64,000 nucleotides of DNA. Source: Candidatus Dormiibacterota bacterium (GTDB taxonomy: Bacteria; Acidobacteriota; Polarisedimenticolia; Gp22-AA2). The notes beneath the pieces are model-generated. The model was not told the DNA's origin and searched no databases. It was given only the letters and a program-made list of their open reading frames with translations. Made by a program: the position numbers and the translations under genes. The stretch covers positions 62,001 through 126,000 of the forward strand of contig DASQAT010000046.1 in NCBI GenBank assembly GCA_035635555.1, given 5' to 3'. Shown here in pieces: positions 18,281 through 27,345 of this stretch; position 1 is the first letter of the stretch, and every line of letters begins with the position of its first letter.

Positions 18281-19036
18281 ATGAACGGAGTTCTGGGTCT
18301 CGCCCTGAGCCACGTCGGGTCGATCTCCGTCCTGTTCGGTCAGACGGTGAGGGAGACGGTGCGGAGACGGCCGGAGTGGCCGGTCGTCCTCGACCAGATG
18401 CACAACCTCGGGGTGCGCTCGGTGGCGATCGCCACCGTCACGGCGCTGTTCACCGGCATGGTCCTCTCCCTGCAGACCTCCTATTCTCTGGCGGCGTATG
18501 GCGCGAAGCTCTTCGTGGGCGACATCGTGGCGCTCTCGCTCGTGCGCGAGCTCGGGCCGGTTTTGACCGCTCTCATGGTCGGGGGTCGGGTCGGGGCCGG
18601 AATCACCGCCGAGATCGGCAGCATGAAGGTCACCGAGCAGATCGACGCGATTCGCGCCATGGCCGCCAACCCCGTGCGCAAGCTGGTCGTGCCGAAGGTC
18701 CTGGCGATTGCGATCATGCTGCCGGTTCTGGTCGTGTTCGCAGATTTCGTGGGCATCATGGGCGGACTGATCATGGCGGTGTTCACGCTGCACCAGCCTG
18801 CGGCGTTCTACATGCAGCACGTGGTGCAGGCGCTGAGCGTCCAGGACGTCCTGAGCGGAGTCGGCAAGTCCATTTTCTTCGCGCTGTTCATCTCCCTCAT
18901 CGCCTGTCACAGCGGCCTGAGCGCCGAGGGCGGGGCGGACGGCGTCGGCCGCGCCACCACCGAGACCGTCGTGGCGGCCTCGCTGGCCGTCCTGGTCTCC
19001 GACTTCTTCCTCACGAAGTTTTTCCTGGCCTTCTGA
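18281..19036 (+). CDS. mlaE: ABC transporter permease MlaE
   Basis: A 251-residue integral membrane protein with five to six helices. Diagnostic segments are ELGPVLTALMVGGRVGAGITAEIGSMKVTEQIDA and the later GVGKSIFFALFISLIACHSG. MlaE is the permease of the MlaFEDB complex, which moves phospholipids between the inner membrane and the periplasmic side and maintains outer-membrane lipid asymmetry. The ATPase gene follows after two bases and the MCE-domain gene after that, the standard order. No mlaB or mlaC gene is present here. Confidence 0.95.
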   Translation: MNGVLGLALSHVGSISVLFGQTVRETVRRRPEWPVVLDQMHNLGVRSVAIATVTALFTGMVLSLQTSYSLAAYGAKLFVGDIVALSLVRELGPVLTALMVGGRVGAGITAEIGSMKVTEQIDAIRAMAANPVRKLVVPKVLAIAIMLPVLVVFADFVGIMGGLIMAVFTLHQPAAFYMQHVVQALSVQDVLSGVGKSIFFALFISLIACHSGLSAEGGADGVGRATTETVVAASLAVLVSDFFLTKFFLAF

Positions 19037-19038
19037 GC

Positions 19039-19803
19039 GTGACGGTGGGGGACGCCTTCGTCGTGTTCAAGGACGTCCACAAGGCGTTCGGGAACAAGAA
19101 GGTCCTGGACGGGATCACCTTCGACATCCGTCAGGGAGAGACCATGGTCGTTCTGGGGGGCAGCGGCAGCGGCAAGTCCGTCCTCATCAGGCACATCATC
19201 GGCCTGCACCGGCCGGACCGGGGGCACGTCCTCGTGGATGGCGACGACGTCGTCGACTACGACGAGGAGGAGCTGATTCCCGTCCGCAAGAAGGTGGCTA
19301 TGCTGTTCCAGGGCGGCGCCCTGTTCGATTCGATGAACGTGCTGGAGAACGTCGCCTATGGACTCCGGGAGCACACGGACCTGCCCGAAGAGGAGATCCG
19401 CGAAGCCGTGCGCAGGAAACTGTCCCTGGTGGGGCTGGAAGGCGTCGAGGAGCTCATGCCCTCCGAGCTCTCCGGAGGGATGAAGAAGCGGGTGGCCCTG
19501 GCGCGCTCGATTGCCATGGACCCCCGGTGTATCCTGTACGACGAGCCGACCACGGGCCTGGATCCGGTCACCGCGACGACAATCAACGAGCTCATCCGGG
19601 ATCTGCAGCGCCGGCTTCAGGTGACGTCGGTCGTGGTGACCCACGACATCGCGAGCGCCTTCTTCGTCGGCGATCGCATCGCCTACCTGTTCGACGGCAG
19701 GATGGACTTCGTGGGGTCGGTCGAGGAGGCCCGGAGCTCGAAAGTGCCGCGCCTGCGTCATTTCCTGAGCGGCGGCAGGGAAGGGTCCGTTGCGACTGTC
19801 TAG
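19039..19803 (+). CDS. mlaF: ABC transporter ATP-binding protein MlaF
   Basis: A 254-residue ATPase starting at GTG 19039, two bases after the permease stop. It shows Walker A GGSGSGKS, the Q-loop in VAMLFQGGALFDS, the signature LSGGMKKRVALARS, Walker B ILYDEPTTGLDP and the switch His in VTHD. QGGALFDSMNV is characteristic of the MlaF/TTG2A subgroup. It powers lipid transport through MlaE. Its end overlaps the start of the MCE gene by 14 bases. Confidence 0.95.
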   Translation: MTVGDAFVVFKDVHKAFGNKKVLDGITFDIRQGETMVVLGGSGSGKSVLIRHIIGLHRPDRGHVLVDGDDVVDYDEEELIPVRKKVAMLFQGGALFDSMNVLENVAYGLREHTDLPEEEIREAVRRKLSLVGLEGVEELMPSELSGGMKKRVALARSIAMDPRCILYDEPTTGLDPVTATTINELIRDLQRRLQVTSVVVTHDIASAFFVGDRIAYLFDGRMDFVGSVEEARSSKVPRLRHFLSGGREGSVATV

Positions 19804-21004
19804 GGCGACCAAGGAGATCAGTGTCGGGGCCTTCGTCTCGATCGGCCTGATCCTGTTCGCCGTGGGGGTCATGGCGATCAGCAAGGAGCAGCGACTGTTC
19901 TCCCGCAAGAGCAAGTACTGGACACGTTTCGACAATACCAGCGGCCTGACTGAAGGGTCCCCGGTGCGGCTCGTCGGCGTGCAGATCGGGACGGTGTCGG
20001 AGATCGAGTTCCCCGAAGACATCCGCGAAACGAAGATCAAGGTGGCGTTCTCGGTCGACCGGGCCTACGCGAACCGCATCCGTGAGGGGACCCAGGCCCT
20101 GCTGAAATCGCTGACCTACCTGTCCCAGGACAAGTACATCGAGCTCACGCCGGGCGACCCGGACCGGCCGACCCTGCCGCCGAATGGCTACATCGAACCG
20201 GGCGTGTCGGTGTGGGAGGAGACGCTCCAGCAGAGCCAGGGGATCGCCGACGACGTGAAGGAGATCACGGCCTCGCTGCGGGACCTTCTCATCGCCATCA
20301 ACCGCGGCGGCGGGATCATGCAGGAGATGATCCATAACCCGGAGTTCGGCCGTCAGGGGGTGGCGAACCTCGAGGGCAGCCTGGCCTCGCTGCGACGGAC
20401 CCTGGAGGGGGTGGAGAAGGGGAAGGGGCTGGCGGGAGCGATCCTGACCGACGAGGCCTTCGCCCGGAAACAGGTCGACAACATCGATACGGCGCTGACG
20501 CACGCGCGCTCGGTGATGCAGAAGCTCGATTCCGAGCAGGGGCTCGTGGCTCAGCTGGGCGACCCGAACGGCCCCGGGGCCCAGGCGATGAACGATCTGA
20601 GGACCACGGCCGCCTCCCTGCGCAAGACGGCCGAGGGCATCCAGCAGGGACGCGGACTCATCGGCCGGCTCATGCATGACGAAGGCTACGCCGACGGTCT
20701 GCTCAAGAAGATCGATGGCGCGGCCGGTCACGCCGACTCCATATTGCGCAAGGTGGACGGTGGCAAGGGCACGATTGGAGGACTCGTCAACGATCCGCAG
20801 GTCTATCAGAGTCTGAAGGATGTGGTCGCGGGGATCCAGAAGAGCCGTGTAGGGAAGGGGCTGGTGCGTCATTACGGGAAGAAGGGAGCGAAAGAGAGAG
20901 AGGGCGACGAAGGTGCGGGACAGGAGAGCGAGGGAGAGAAGCAAGGCACGTCCGATCGGGGAGGTGAACATGGCGCGGAGCCGGAAGCCACGCCAGGGCC
21001 ATAA
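19790..21004 (+). CDS. mlaD: MCE-domain lipid transport protein (MlaD-like) with long C-terminal repeats
   Basis: A 404-residue protein beginning at TTG. One N-terminal membrane anchor (residues 8-28) precedes an MCE domain (about 40-120: FDNTSGLTEGSPVRLVGVQIGTV). The family forms a hexameric lipid-binding ring under the permease. E. coli MlaD is about 180 residues; the extra 220 here are helical and carry four related segments, GKGLAGAIL, EQGLVAQLG, GRGLIGRLM and GKGTIGGLV, each next to a DEAF/DPN/DEGY/DPQVY turn. The last 50 residues are charged and low in complexity. The long helices may form a periplasmic tunnel, as in larger MCE proteins. Confidence 0.88.
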   Translation: MRLSRATKEISVGAFVSIGLILFAVGVMAISKEQRLFSRKSKYWTRFDNTSGLTEGSPVRLVGVQIGTVSEIEFPEDIRETKIKVAFSVDRAYANRIREGTQALLKSLTYLSQDKYIELTPGDPDRPTLPPNGYIEPGVSVWEETLQQSQGIADDVKEITASLRDLLIAINRGGGIMQEMIHNPEFGRQGVANLEGSLASLRRTLEGVEKGKGLAGAILTDEAFARKQVDNIDTALTHARSVMQKLDSEQGLVAQLGDPNGPGAQAMNDLRTTAASLRKTAEGIQQGRGLIGRLMHDEGYADGLLKKIDGAAGHADSILRKVDGGKGTIGGLVNDPQVYQSLKDVVAGIQKSRVGKGLVRHYGKKGAKEREGDEGAGQESEGEKQGTSDRGGEHGAEPEATPGP

Positions 21005-22367
21005 CGGACCGGCGGCGGTCGCAATCGTCGACAGGCCGCCGGCCGTCTCATCCGGAATCGCGGAGGCGCTGCTCGAAAAGATTCGAACCCGCCAGGCCAG
21101 GCTGGGGGTCATCGGGCTGGGATACGTCGGGTTGCCGCTTGCGTGCGAGTTCGCGCGGAGCGGATTCACGGTCCTCGGGATCGACATCGATGGATCGAAG
21201 ATCGAGAGTCTGCGGGAAGGACGATCGTACGTTCAGGATGTCACCGAGGATCAGCTCCGTCCTCTCGTCAAGCGTCAGTCGCTGCGGCCCACGCGCGAGT
21301 TCTCGGCGCTGTCGGAATGCGACGCGGCGATCATCTGTGTCCCGACGCCCCTGCGCAAGACCCGCGATCCGGACATCTCCTACATCGTGGCGGCGGTGGA
21401 TGAGATCGTGCGCCACCTTCACCCCGGGCTCCTCGCGGTCCTGGAGAGCACCACCTATCCCGGGACGACGGAGGAGATCATCCTCCCGAAACTCGAGTCC
21501 ACCGGTCTCAAGGTGGGACGGGATTTCTTCCTGGCGTTCTCCCCGGAGCGGGTCGATCCAGGAAACCTGCGGTACAACACGCGCAATACGCCCAAGATCA
21601 TCGGCGGCGTGACCGAGGCCTGCGGCCGCGTCGCCCGGGCCCTGTACGAGCAGGCCATCGATCGCCTCATTCCCATGTCCGGCACGCGCGCCGCCGAGAT
21701 GGTGAAGCTGCTGGAAAATACCTTCCGGAGCGTGAACATAGGACTGGTCAACGAGGTCGCCCTGATGTGCGATCGTCTGGGGCTCAACGTCTGGGAGGTC
21801 ATCGACGCGGCCGCCACAAAACCGTTCGGGTTCATGCCGTTCTATCCCGGCCCGGGGCTGGGGGGCCACTGCATCCCGATCGATCCTCATTATCTCTCCT
21901 GGAAGCTGAAGACGCTCAATTACACGGCCCGGTTCATCGAGCTCGCCTCCGAGATCAACGGCAACATGCCGCAGTACGTCGTCAGCAAGGCGGTCGACGC
22001 GCTCAACGACCAGCGCAAGAGCGTCCGCGGGGCAAGGATCCTCGTGCTGGGCGTGGCCTACAAGAGGGACGTCGGGGATGTCCGGGAGTCGCCGGCGCTC
22101 GATGTCATCAAGCTGCTGCTCGACCGGGGGGCCGAGGTCCGTTACAACGATCCGTTCGCGCCCGAAATCGCGATCGATGGCGGGCAGAAGTATCGCTCGG
22201 TCGACCTGGGGCGCGACGAGCTCGAGGCGTCGGATCTCGTGGTCATCGTCACGAACCACTCGACCTACGACTACGATTTCATCGTCCGCCACTCGCAGTG
22301 CGTGCTCGACACGCGCAACGCCACCCGCGGCGTGACCTCCGGCCGCGAGCGGATCCGGAGGCTCTAG
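20970..22367 (+). CDS. wbpA: UDP-N-acetyl-D-glucosamine 6-dehydrogenase (WbpA-like)
   Basis: A 465-residue nucleotide-sugar dehydrogenase. The ATG at 20970 has GGGGAGGTG just upstream and lies within the last 35 bases of the MCE gene. It has a Rossmann loop GVIGLGYVGLPLA, the conserved SYVQDV and ICVPTPLRKTRDPD typical of WbpA rather than Ugd, and the catalytic Cys in GGHCIPIDP at about residue 301. It would oxidise UDP-GlcNAc to the uronic acid with two NAD. It opens the exopolysaccharide locus; the following genes extend sugar-nucleotide synthesis. The first 50 residues are unconserved. Confidence 0.88.
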   Translation: MARSRKPRQGHNGPAAVAIVDRPPAVSSGIAEALLEKIRTRQARLGVIGLGYVGLPLACEFARSGFTVLGIDIDGSKIESLREGRSYVQDVTEDQLRPLVKRQSLRPTREFSALSECDAAIICVPTPLRKTRDPDISYIVAAVDEIVRHLHPGLLAVLESTTYPGTTEEIILPKLESTGLKVGRDFFLAFSPERVDPGNLRYNTRNTPKIIGGVTEACGRVARALYEQAIDRLIPMSGTRAAEMVKLLENTFRSVNIGLVNEVALMCDRLGLNVWEVIDAAATKPFGFMPFYPGPGLGGHCIPIDPHYLSWKLKTLNYTARFIELASEINGNMPQYVVSKAVDALNDQRKSVRGARILVLGVAYKRDVGDVRESPALDVIKLLLDRGAEVRYNDPFAPEIAIDGGQKYRSVDLGRDELEASDLVVIVTNHSTYDYDFIVRHSQCVLDTRNATRGVTSGRERIRRL

Positions 22368-22373
22368 GACCGA

Positions 22374-23333
22374 ATGTCCCACATCCTGGTCACCGGCGGG
22401 GCGGGCTTCATCGGCTCGCATCTGGTCGACGCGCTGGTCAAGGAAGGTCGCGAGGTCGTGGCCCTGGACAGCTTCGATGATTTCTACCTCCCGGAGATCA
22501 AGCGCAGGAATCTCGAGTCCCTCGCGGGGCGCCCCGGCTTCACTCTGATCGAGGGCGACATCCGGGACGAGACGCTCGTCGAGAAGGTGTTCGCGACGCA
22601 TCCGATCAGCGTGGTGGTGCACCTCGCGGCCAGGGCGGGTGTGCGGCCGTCGATCCGTCAGCCGGCGCTCTACTGCGACGTCAATGTGCGCGGGACCACC
22701 ACGCTTCTCGAGGCGTGCCGCAGCCACGGCGTGGCGAAATTCATCTTCGGATCTTCGTCGTCGGTCTACGGCAACAACGCGAAGCTGCCGTTCTCCGAAA
22801 AGGACGATGTGGATCGTCCGATCTCGCCCTACGCGGCCACGAAGCGGTCCGGAGAGCTCCTGTGCGCGACCTATCACGAGCTGTACAGGCTGAACGTGTT
22901 CGCTCTGCGCTTCTTCACGGTCTACGGCCCCCGACAGCGGCCGGAGATGGCCATCCATAGATTCACCCGGCTCATCGACCGCGGTCTTCCGCTGCCGCGC
23001 TTCGGAGACGGCTCGACCCGCCGCGACTACACCTACATCACGGACATCATCGATGGCATCCAGCGCGCGATGGAGCGTGTGCAGGGATTCGAGATCATCA
23101 ACCTGGGCGGGGCGCGGACCACGAGCCTCGCCGAGCTGATCACCCTCCTCGAAAAGAACCTTCATCAGCGCGCGATCGTCGAGCAGGAGCCGGGCCAGCC
23201 TGGAGACGTCGTCGCGACATTCGCGGATGTCGAGAAGGCTCAGCGTCTCCTGGGATACGAGCCCAAGGTCGGCGTCGACGAGGGGATCGGCCGATTCGTG
23301 GAATGGTACCGGAGCCTGAAGGTGCACGCATGA
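22374..23333 (+). CDS. UDP-glucuronate 4-epimerase-like SDR protein
   Basis: A 319-residue extended short-chain dehydrogenase. It shows the NAD loop [17 protein letters not shown], the catalytic YAATK near residue 148, and AARAGVRPSI with RFFTVYGPRQRPEMA, both typical of UDP-glucuronate 4-epimerases (CapI group). It would convert UDP-glucuronate to UDP-galacturonate. The next gene makes UDP-glucuronate and overlaps it by four bases (ATGA), which fits. A UDP-GlcNAcA epimerase role is a possible alternative, because the UDP-GlcNAc dehydrogenase gene is six bases upstream. Confidence 0.85.
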   Translation: MSHILVTGGAGFIGSHLVDALVKEGREVVALDSFDDFYLPEIKRRNLESLAGRPGFTLIEGDIRDETLVEKVFATHPISVVVHLAARAGVRPSIRQPALYCDVNVRGTTTLLEACRSHGVAKFIFGSSSSVYGNNAKLPFSEKDDVDRPISPYAATKRSGELLCATYHELYRLNVFALRFFTVYGPRQRPEMAIHRFTRLIDRGLPLPRFGDGSTRRDYTYITDIIDGIQRAMERVQGFEIINLGGARTTSLAELITLLEKNLHQRAIVEQEPGQPGDVVATFADVEKAQRLLGYEPKVGVDEGIGRFVEWYRSLKVHA

Positions 23334-24628
23334 ACATCACGGTCGTCGGCACGGGTTACGTGGGTGTGGTCACGGCCGCCTGCTTCGCGGAATTCGGCCT
23401 TCAGGTGGTCGGGGTGGACAAGGACGACGCGAAGATCGATCTCCTCCAGAAAGGCCAGGTGCCGTTCTTCGAGCCGGGTCTGGAGGAGATGGTGCGGCGC
23501 AACATGCGAGAGGACCGGCTGGCCTTCTCGACGGACCTGAAGGCTGCCGTCGAGAAATCGCTCGTCATCCTGATCGCCGTGGGCACGCCCCTGGGCGACG
23601 GGGGCGCCGCCGACCTGGGTTCCGTGAAGGAGGTCGTTCTGGGAATCGCCCGCTGCATGAACGGTTACAAAGTGATCGTGACCAAGAGCACGGTGCCGAT
23701 GGGAACCGGGGCGATGATCAGGGGCCTGATCGAGGGGAACCAGTCCCAGAACGTTCCCTTCAGCGTCGCCAGCAACCCCGAGTTCCTGCGCGAGGGAGCC
23801 GCGATCGAGGACTTCATGCGCCCCAACCGTGTCGTGATCGGGGCGGAGGACCCCCAGGCCATCGCGATCATGAAGGACCTCTACAAGCCCCTCTTTCTGA
23901 TCGAGACGCCTTTCGTCATCACGAACGTGGTGAGCGCCGAGATGATCAAGTATGCCAGCAACGCCTTCCTGGCGACGAAGATCTCCTTCATCAACGAGAT
24001 CGCCCGCTTGTGCGAGGCGGTCGGGGCCGACGTGCACGAGGTGGCGCGGGGGATGGGGCTCGACAACCGCATCGGCAGGAAGTTCCTCCATCCGGGCCCG
24101 GGGTTCGGGGGATCCTGCTTTCCCAAGGATACGCACGCCGTGGTGAAGATGGCCGGGGAACGGGGTGTCCCCGCGCGCATCGTCCAGGCGGCGATCGAGG
24201 TGAATCGGCACCAGGTCGGATGGATGGTCGAGAAGATCACCCGCGCCGTGGGTGGATTGAAGGGGAGGACGATCGCGTGTCTCGGTCTGTCGTTCAAGCC
24301 GAACACGAGCGACACGCGCGATTCACCCGCGATCCGCATCATCCAGGAGCTGCTGAAGGGCGGAGCCCGCGTCCGGGCCTATGATCCCGCGGCGATGCAG
24401 GAGGCGCGCCATGCCCTCCCGGACGTCGCCTTCGCCGAAGACGCCTACGACGCCGCTCGAGGCTGCGATGCGCTGGTGATCGTGACCGAGTGGAACCAGT
24501 TCCGCAGCCTGGATTGGGAGCGCATCAAAACGACGCTGAATTCACCGACGGTCGTCGACCTGCGCAACGTCTATGAGCCCGACCAGATGAAGCGCCTGGG
24601 GATCGCCTACACGGGAGTGGGGCGATGA
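23330..24628 (+). CDS. ugd: UDP-glucose 6-dehydrogenase
   Basis: A 432-residue enzyme. The ATG at 23330 overlaps the previous stop. It has GTGYVGVVTAACFAEFG, GVDKDDAKI, VGTPLGDGGAADLG, and the catalytic Cys in GFGGSCFPKDT at about residue 263. It oxidises UDP-glucose to UDP-glucuronate with two NAD. The product feeds the adjacent 4-epimerase and also the UDP-xylose synthase encoded at 46.0-47.0 kb. Its stop overlaps the next gene by four bases. Confidence 0.95.
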   Translation: MNITVVGTGYVGVVTAACFAEFGLQVVGVDKDDAKIDLLQKGQVPFFEPGLEEMVRRNMREDRLAFSTDLKAAVEKSLVILIAVGTPLGDGGAADLGSVKEVVLGIARCMNGYKVIVTKSTVPMGTGAMIRGLIEGNQSQNVPFSVASNPEFLREGAAIEDFMRPNRVVIGAEDPQAIAIMKDLYKPLFLIETPFVITNVVSAEMIKYASNAFLATKISFINEIARLCEAVGADVHEVARGMGLDNRIGRKFLHPGPGFGGSCFPKDTHAVVKMAGERGVPARIVQAAIEVNRHQVGWMVEKITRAVGGLKGRTIACLGLSFKPNTSDTRDSPAIRIIQELLKGGARVRAYDPAAMQEARHALPDVAFAEDAYDAARGCDALVIVTEWNQFRSLDWERIKTTLNSPTVVDLRNVYEPDQMKRLGIAYTGVGR

Positions 24629-25590
24629 CGACGTCGGAGCGGCGCTATCTCGTGACCGGAGGGGCGGGCTTCATCGGCTCCCACGTCGTCGAGGCTCTGG
24701 TGCGACGCGGCGAGAGGGTGGTGGTCCTGGACAACTTCTCCACCGGACGACGGCAGAACCTGGAGGCCGCCCTGCGGCCCCGGCCGTCCGGCGCGCCGGA
24801 GCCGGAGGTGATCGACGGGGATATCCGGGATCAGAGCGCCGTGCGGCGGGCTCTGCGCGGTGTCACGCACGTCCTGCACCAGGCGGCCCTGCCCTCCGTT
24901 CAGCGTTCGGTGGAGGATCCGGCCTCCAGCCATGAAGTGAACGCCAGCGGAACGCTCCACCTGCTGGTCGCCTCACGCGAGGCGGGCGTGAAGCGCTTCG
25001 TCTACGCCTCCTCGTCCTCGGCGTACGGCGACAATCCCGCGCTGCCCAAGGTCGAAACGATGACGACGGCCCCCCTGTCTCCCTACGCGGTGAGCAAGCT
25101 GGCGGGCGAGCATTACTGCCGGGTGTTTCACGGCCTGTACGGCCTGGAGACGGTCGCCCTGCGTTACTTCAACGTGTTCGGACCGCGGCAGGATCCGACC
25201 TCTCAGTACGCCGCCGTCGTCCCCAATTTCGTGACCGCGGTCCTCGCGGGGCGGGCGCCGATCATCTACGGCGACGGCCTTCAGTCGCGCGACTTCACGT
25301 TCATCGACAATGCCGTCGACGCAAACCTGAAGGCGTGCGATGCGCCCGCCAGCGCCCTCGGCCGCGCCTACAACATCGCCTGCGGGACCGCCGCGACGCT
25401 CCTGGATCTTCTGCGCATCCTGGAGCGTCTGACCGGCTCGCCCATCCGGCCCATCCACGAGAAGGCGCGAGCCGGAGACGTCCGGCATTCCCTGGCCGCG
25501 ATCGACGAGGCCCGCCTGCGTCTGGGTTACGAGCCGAAGATCGGCATCGAAGAGGGCCTGCGTCGGACCGTAGACGCCTTTCGAGCATGA
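24625..25590 (+). CDS. UDP-GlcNAc C4 epimerase-like SDR protein (WbpP group)
   Basis: A 321-residue extended SDR enzyme. The NAD loop [42 protein letters not shown], the catalytic YAVSK and [21 protein letters not shown] correspond closely to WbpP/TviC, which interconvert UDP-GlcNAc/UDP-GalNAc or their uronates. With the WbpA-like dehydrogenase this would give UDP-GalNAcA, a building block of acidic capsules. It is coupled on both sides by ATGA overlaps. Confidence 0.85.
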   Translation: MTTSERRYLVTGGAGFIGSHVVEALVRRGERVVVLDNFSTGRRQNLEAALRPRPSGAPEPEVIDGDIRDQSAVRRALRGVTHVLHQAALPSVQRSVEDPASSHEVNASGTLHLLVASREAGVKRFVYASSSSAYGDNPALPKVETMTTAPLSPYAVSKLAGEHYCRVFHGLYGLETVALRYFNVFGPRQDPTSQYAAVVPNFVTAVLAGRAPIIYGDGLQSRDFTFIDNAVDANLKACDAPASALGRAYNIACGTAATLLDLLRILERLTGSPIRPIHEKARAGDVRHSLAAIDEARLRLGYEPKIGIEEGLRRTVDAFRA

Positions 25591-26267
25591 GGCTTTCGGT
25601 CGTCATCCCCGTCTACAACGAGATCGGCACCATCCGGGAGATCCTCGAACGAGTCCGCGCCGTCCCGATCCCGAAGGAGGTCATCATCGTCGACGACGGA
25701 TCGAGCGACGGGACCGGTGATGTTCTCCGGAGCCTGAGCTCGCCGGAGCTCGTGATCCTGTATCACGATAAGAACCGCGGCAAGGGGGCGGCTCTGAGAA
25801 CCGGATTTGCGAGAGTCACGGGAGACGTCGTCCTGGTGCAGGACGCCGACCTCGAATACGACCCGTTCGAATACCCACGCCTGCTCAAACCGATCCTCGA
25901 GGACAAAGCGGACGTCGTGTATGGGTCGCGATTCGGGGGAGAGACGCATCGGGTGCTTTTCTTCTGGCACTATGTCGGGAACCGGTTCCTGACGACACTT
26001 TCCAACATGTTCACGAATCTCAACCTTGCGGACATGGAGACGTGCTACAAGGTCTTCCGGGCGGACCTCCTCAAGCGCCTGCGGCTCCGGTCGAATCGCT
26101 TCGGGTTCGAGCCCGAGTTCACCCTCAAGGTCGCGCGACTCGGCTGCCGAATTTATGAAGTTGCCGTGTCCTATCACGGGCGGAATTATGCATCGGGGAA
26201 GAAGATCACCTGGAAGGACGGCGTCAGTGCGATCTGGTGCATCATCTGGTACCGGTTCTTCGATTAA
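25587..26267 (+). CDS. GT2 glycosyltransferase (dolichyl/polyprenyl-phosphate type)
   Basis: A 226-residue GT-A enzyme without membrane helices. It has [19 protein letters not shown], the metal motif QDADLEYDP near residue 90, and [14 protein letters not shown] with [17 protein letters not shown] near the end. This matches soluble DPM1-like transferases that attach a sugar to polyprenyl phosphate. The ATG at 25587 overlaps the previous stop. It may supply a polyprenyl-linked side-chain sugar or assemble the repeat unit. Confidence 0.85.
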   Translation: MRLSVVIPVYNEIGTIREILERVRAVPIPKEVIIVDDGSSDGTGDVLRSLSSPELVILYHDKNRGKGAALRTGFARVTGDVVLVQDADLEYDPFEYPRLLKPILEDKADVVYGSRFGGETHRVLFFWHYVGNRFLTTLSNMFTNLNLADMETCYKVFRADLLKRLRLRSNRFGFEPEFTLKVARLGCRIYEVAVSYHGRNYASGKKITWKDGVSAIWCIIWYRFFD

Positions 26268-27336
26268 CTCCCGGCCCGCGGTCGTGGCCGTGATCCTCGC
26301 GGGTGGCGGGGGCACGCGGTTGTGGCCGCTCGCCCGGCACGGGCTGCCCAAGCCCTTCCTCTCGCTGGAGGGCGGGTCGAGCATGTTCCGCCGCACCTAT
26401 GAGAGGATCGCGCCGCTGGTCGGTCGTTTCCGGGTCCTGGTCGCGACGGCCGCGTCCGACGTTCCCTGGGTGCGCAGGCAGGCGCCGGAGATACCGCCGC
26501 GACACATCCTGGCGGAAGAGGCCGGCCGCGACACGGCCACAGCCGTGGCAATCGCGGCGCACTGGCTGCGGTCGAGGCACGGCGATGCGATCATGGTGGT
26601 GCTGCCGGCCGACCACTCCATCCGGCCTGCAACGGTGTTCCGCTCGGCGATGCGCACCGCCATCCGGGCCGCGCGGATGACCGGGGGGCTGGTCACGATC
26701 GGCGTGCCGCCCCTCGCCCCTGAAACGGGGCTGGGCTACATCCGGCCCGCGGGCCGAGAGGTGATGCCGGGAGTGCGCAGGGTCGAATCATTCGTGGAGA
26801 AGCCGGTCGCCGCGCGCGCGGCCCGCATGGTCCGTTCGGGCCGCTACCTGTGGAACAGCGGGATCTTCGTCTGGAAGGCTTCGTCGATTCTCCAGGCGCT
26901 CGCGCGCTACCGACCGGACATAGCGACCCCCCTGGAAAGGTGGGCCCGTCAGGCTTCCCGAGGTGTCTGGAGGGTGCCGGCGGCGGTGTTGCGTCGGATC
27001 CCGCGGGCACCGATCGATCGCGCCGTGCTCGAGCGCTCCCGGGAGCTCCTGGTCATCCGAGCGCCGTTCGACTGGTCGGACGTCGGCAACTGGGACGCGG
27101 TCGGCGGCCTGCTGCAGAATGACGCACGGGGAAACTCAGCCATCGGCCGCATGGTCGCTCTGGACGCGAGCCGCTGCCTCGGGGTCAACGGGGGAGGGCT
27201 GACAGTGTTCATCGGGCTTCAGGACGTCGTGGCGGTCCGTTCTGGGGACGTGGTGCTGGTCTGCCGCAGGTCCGCCGTACAGCGGGTGCGGGAGGCCGTG
27301 CGCCGGCTGCGAGGCCCCCTGGCCACATACCGCTAA
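26227..27336 (+). CDS. manC: Mannose-1-phosphate guanylyltransferase
   Basis: A nucleotidyltransferase of about 369 residues. It shows [56 protein letters not shown] and [10 protein letters not shown], the series seen in GDP-mannose pyrophosphorylases. The C-terminal phosphomannose isomerase domain of bifunctional ManC is absent. It makes GDP-mannose for glycan synthesis. The start is uncertain: GTG 26227 has AAGGA eight bases upstream but overlaps the GT2 gene by 41 bases, while GTG 26284 and 26290 lie just before the conserved part. No GDP-mannose-modifying enzyme is seen here. Confidence 0.85.
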   Translation: MRSGASSGTGSSINSRPAVVAVILAGGGGTRLWPLARHGLPKPFLSLEGGSSMFRRTYERIAPLVGRFRVLVATAASDVPWVRRQAPEIPPRHILAEEAGRDTATAVAIAAHWLRSRHGDAIMVVLPADHSIRPATVFRSAMRTAIRAARMTGGLVTIGVPPLAPETGLGYIRPAGREVMPGVRRVESFVEKPVAARAARMVRSGRYLWNSGIFVWKASSILQALARYRPDIATPLERWARQASRGVWRVPAAVLRRIPRAPIDRAVLERSRELLVIRAPFDWSDVGNWDAVGGLLQNDARGNSAIGRMVALDASRCLGVNGGGLTVFIGLQDVVAVRSGDVVLVCRRSAVQRVREAVRRLRGPLATYR

Positions 27337-27345
27337 GGAGGGGAC

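Noticed and set aside
21048-23327. Very long open frame (759 codons) on the minus strand
   Set aside because: It lies antisense to two clear sugar-nucleotide genes and is rich in His, Asp, Arg and Pro, the typical shadow of GC-rich codons. No domain is recognisable.
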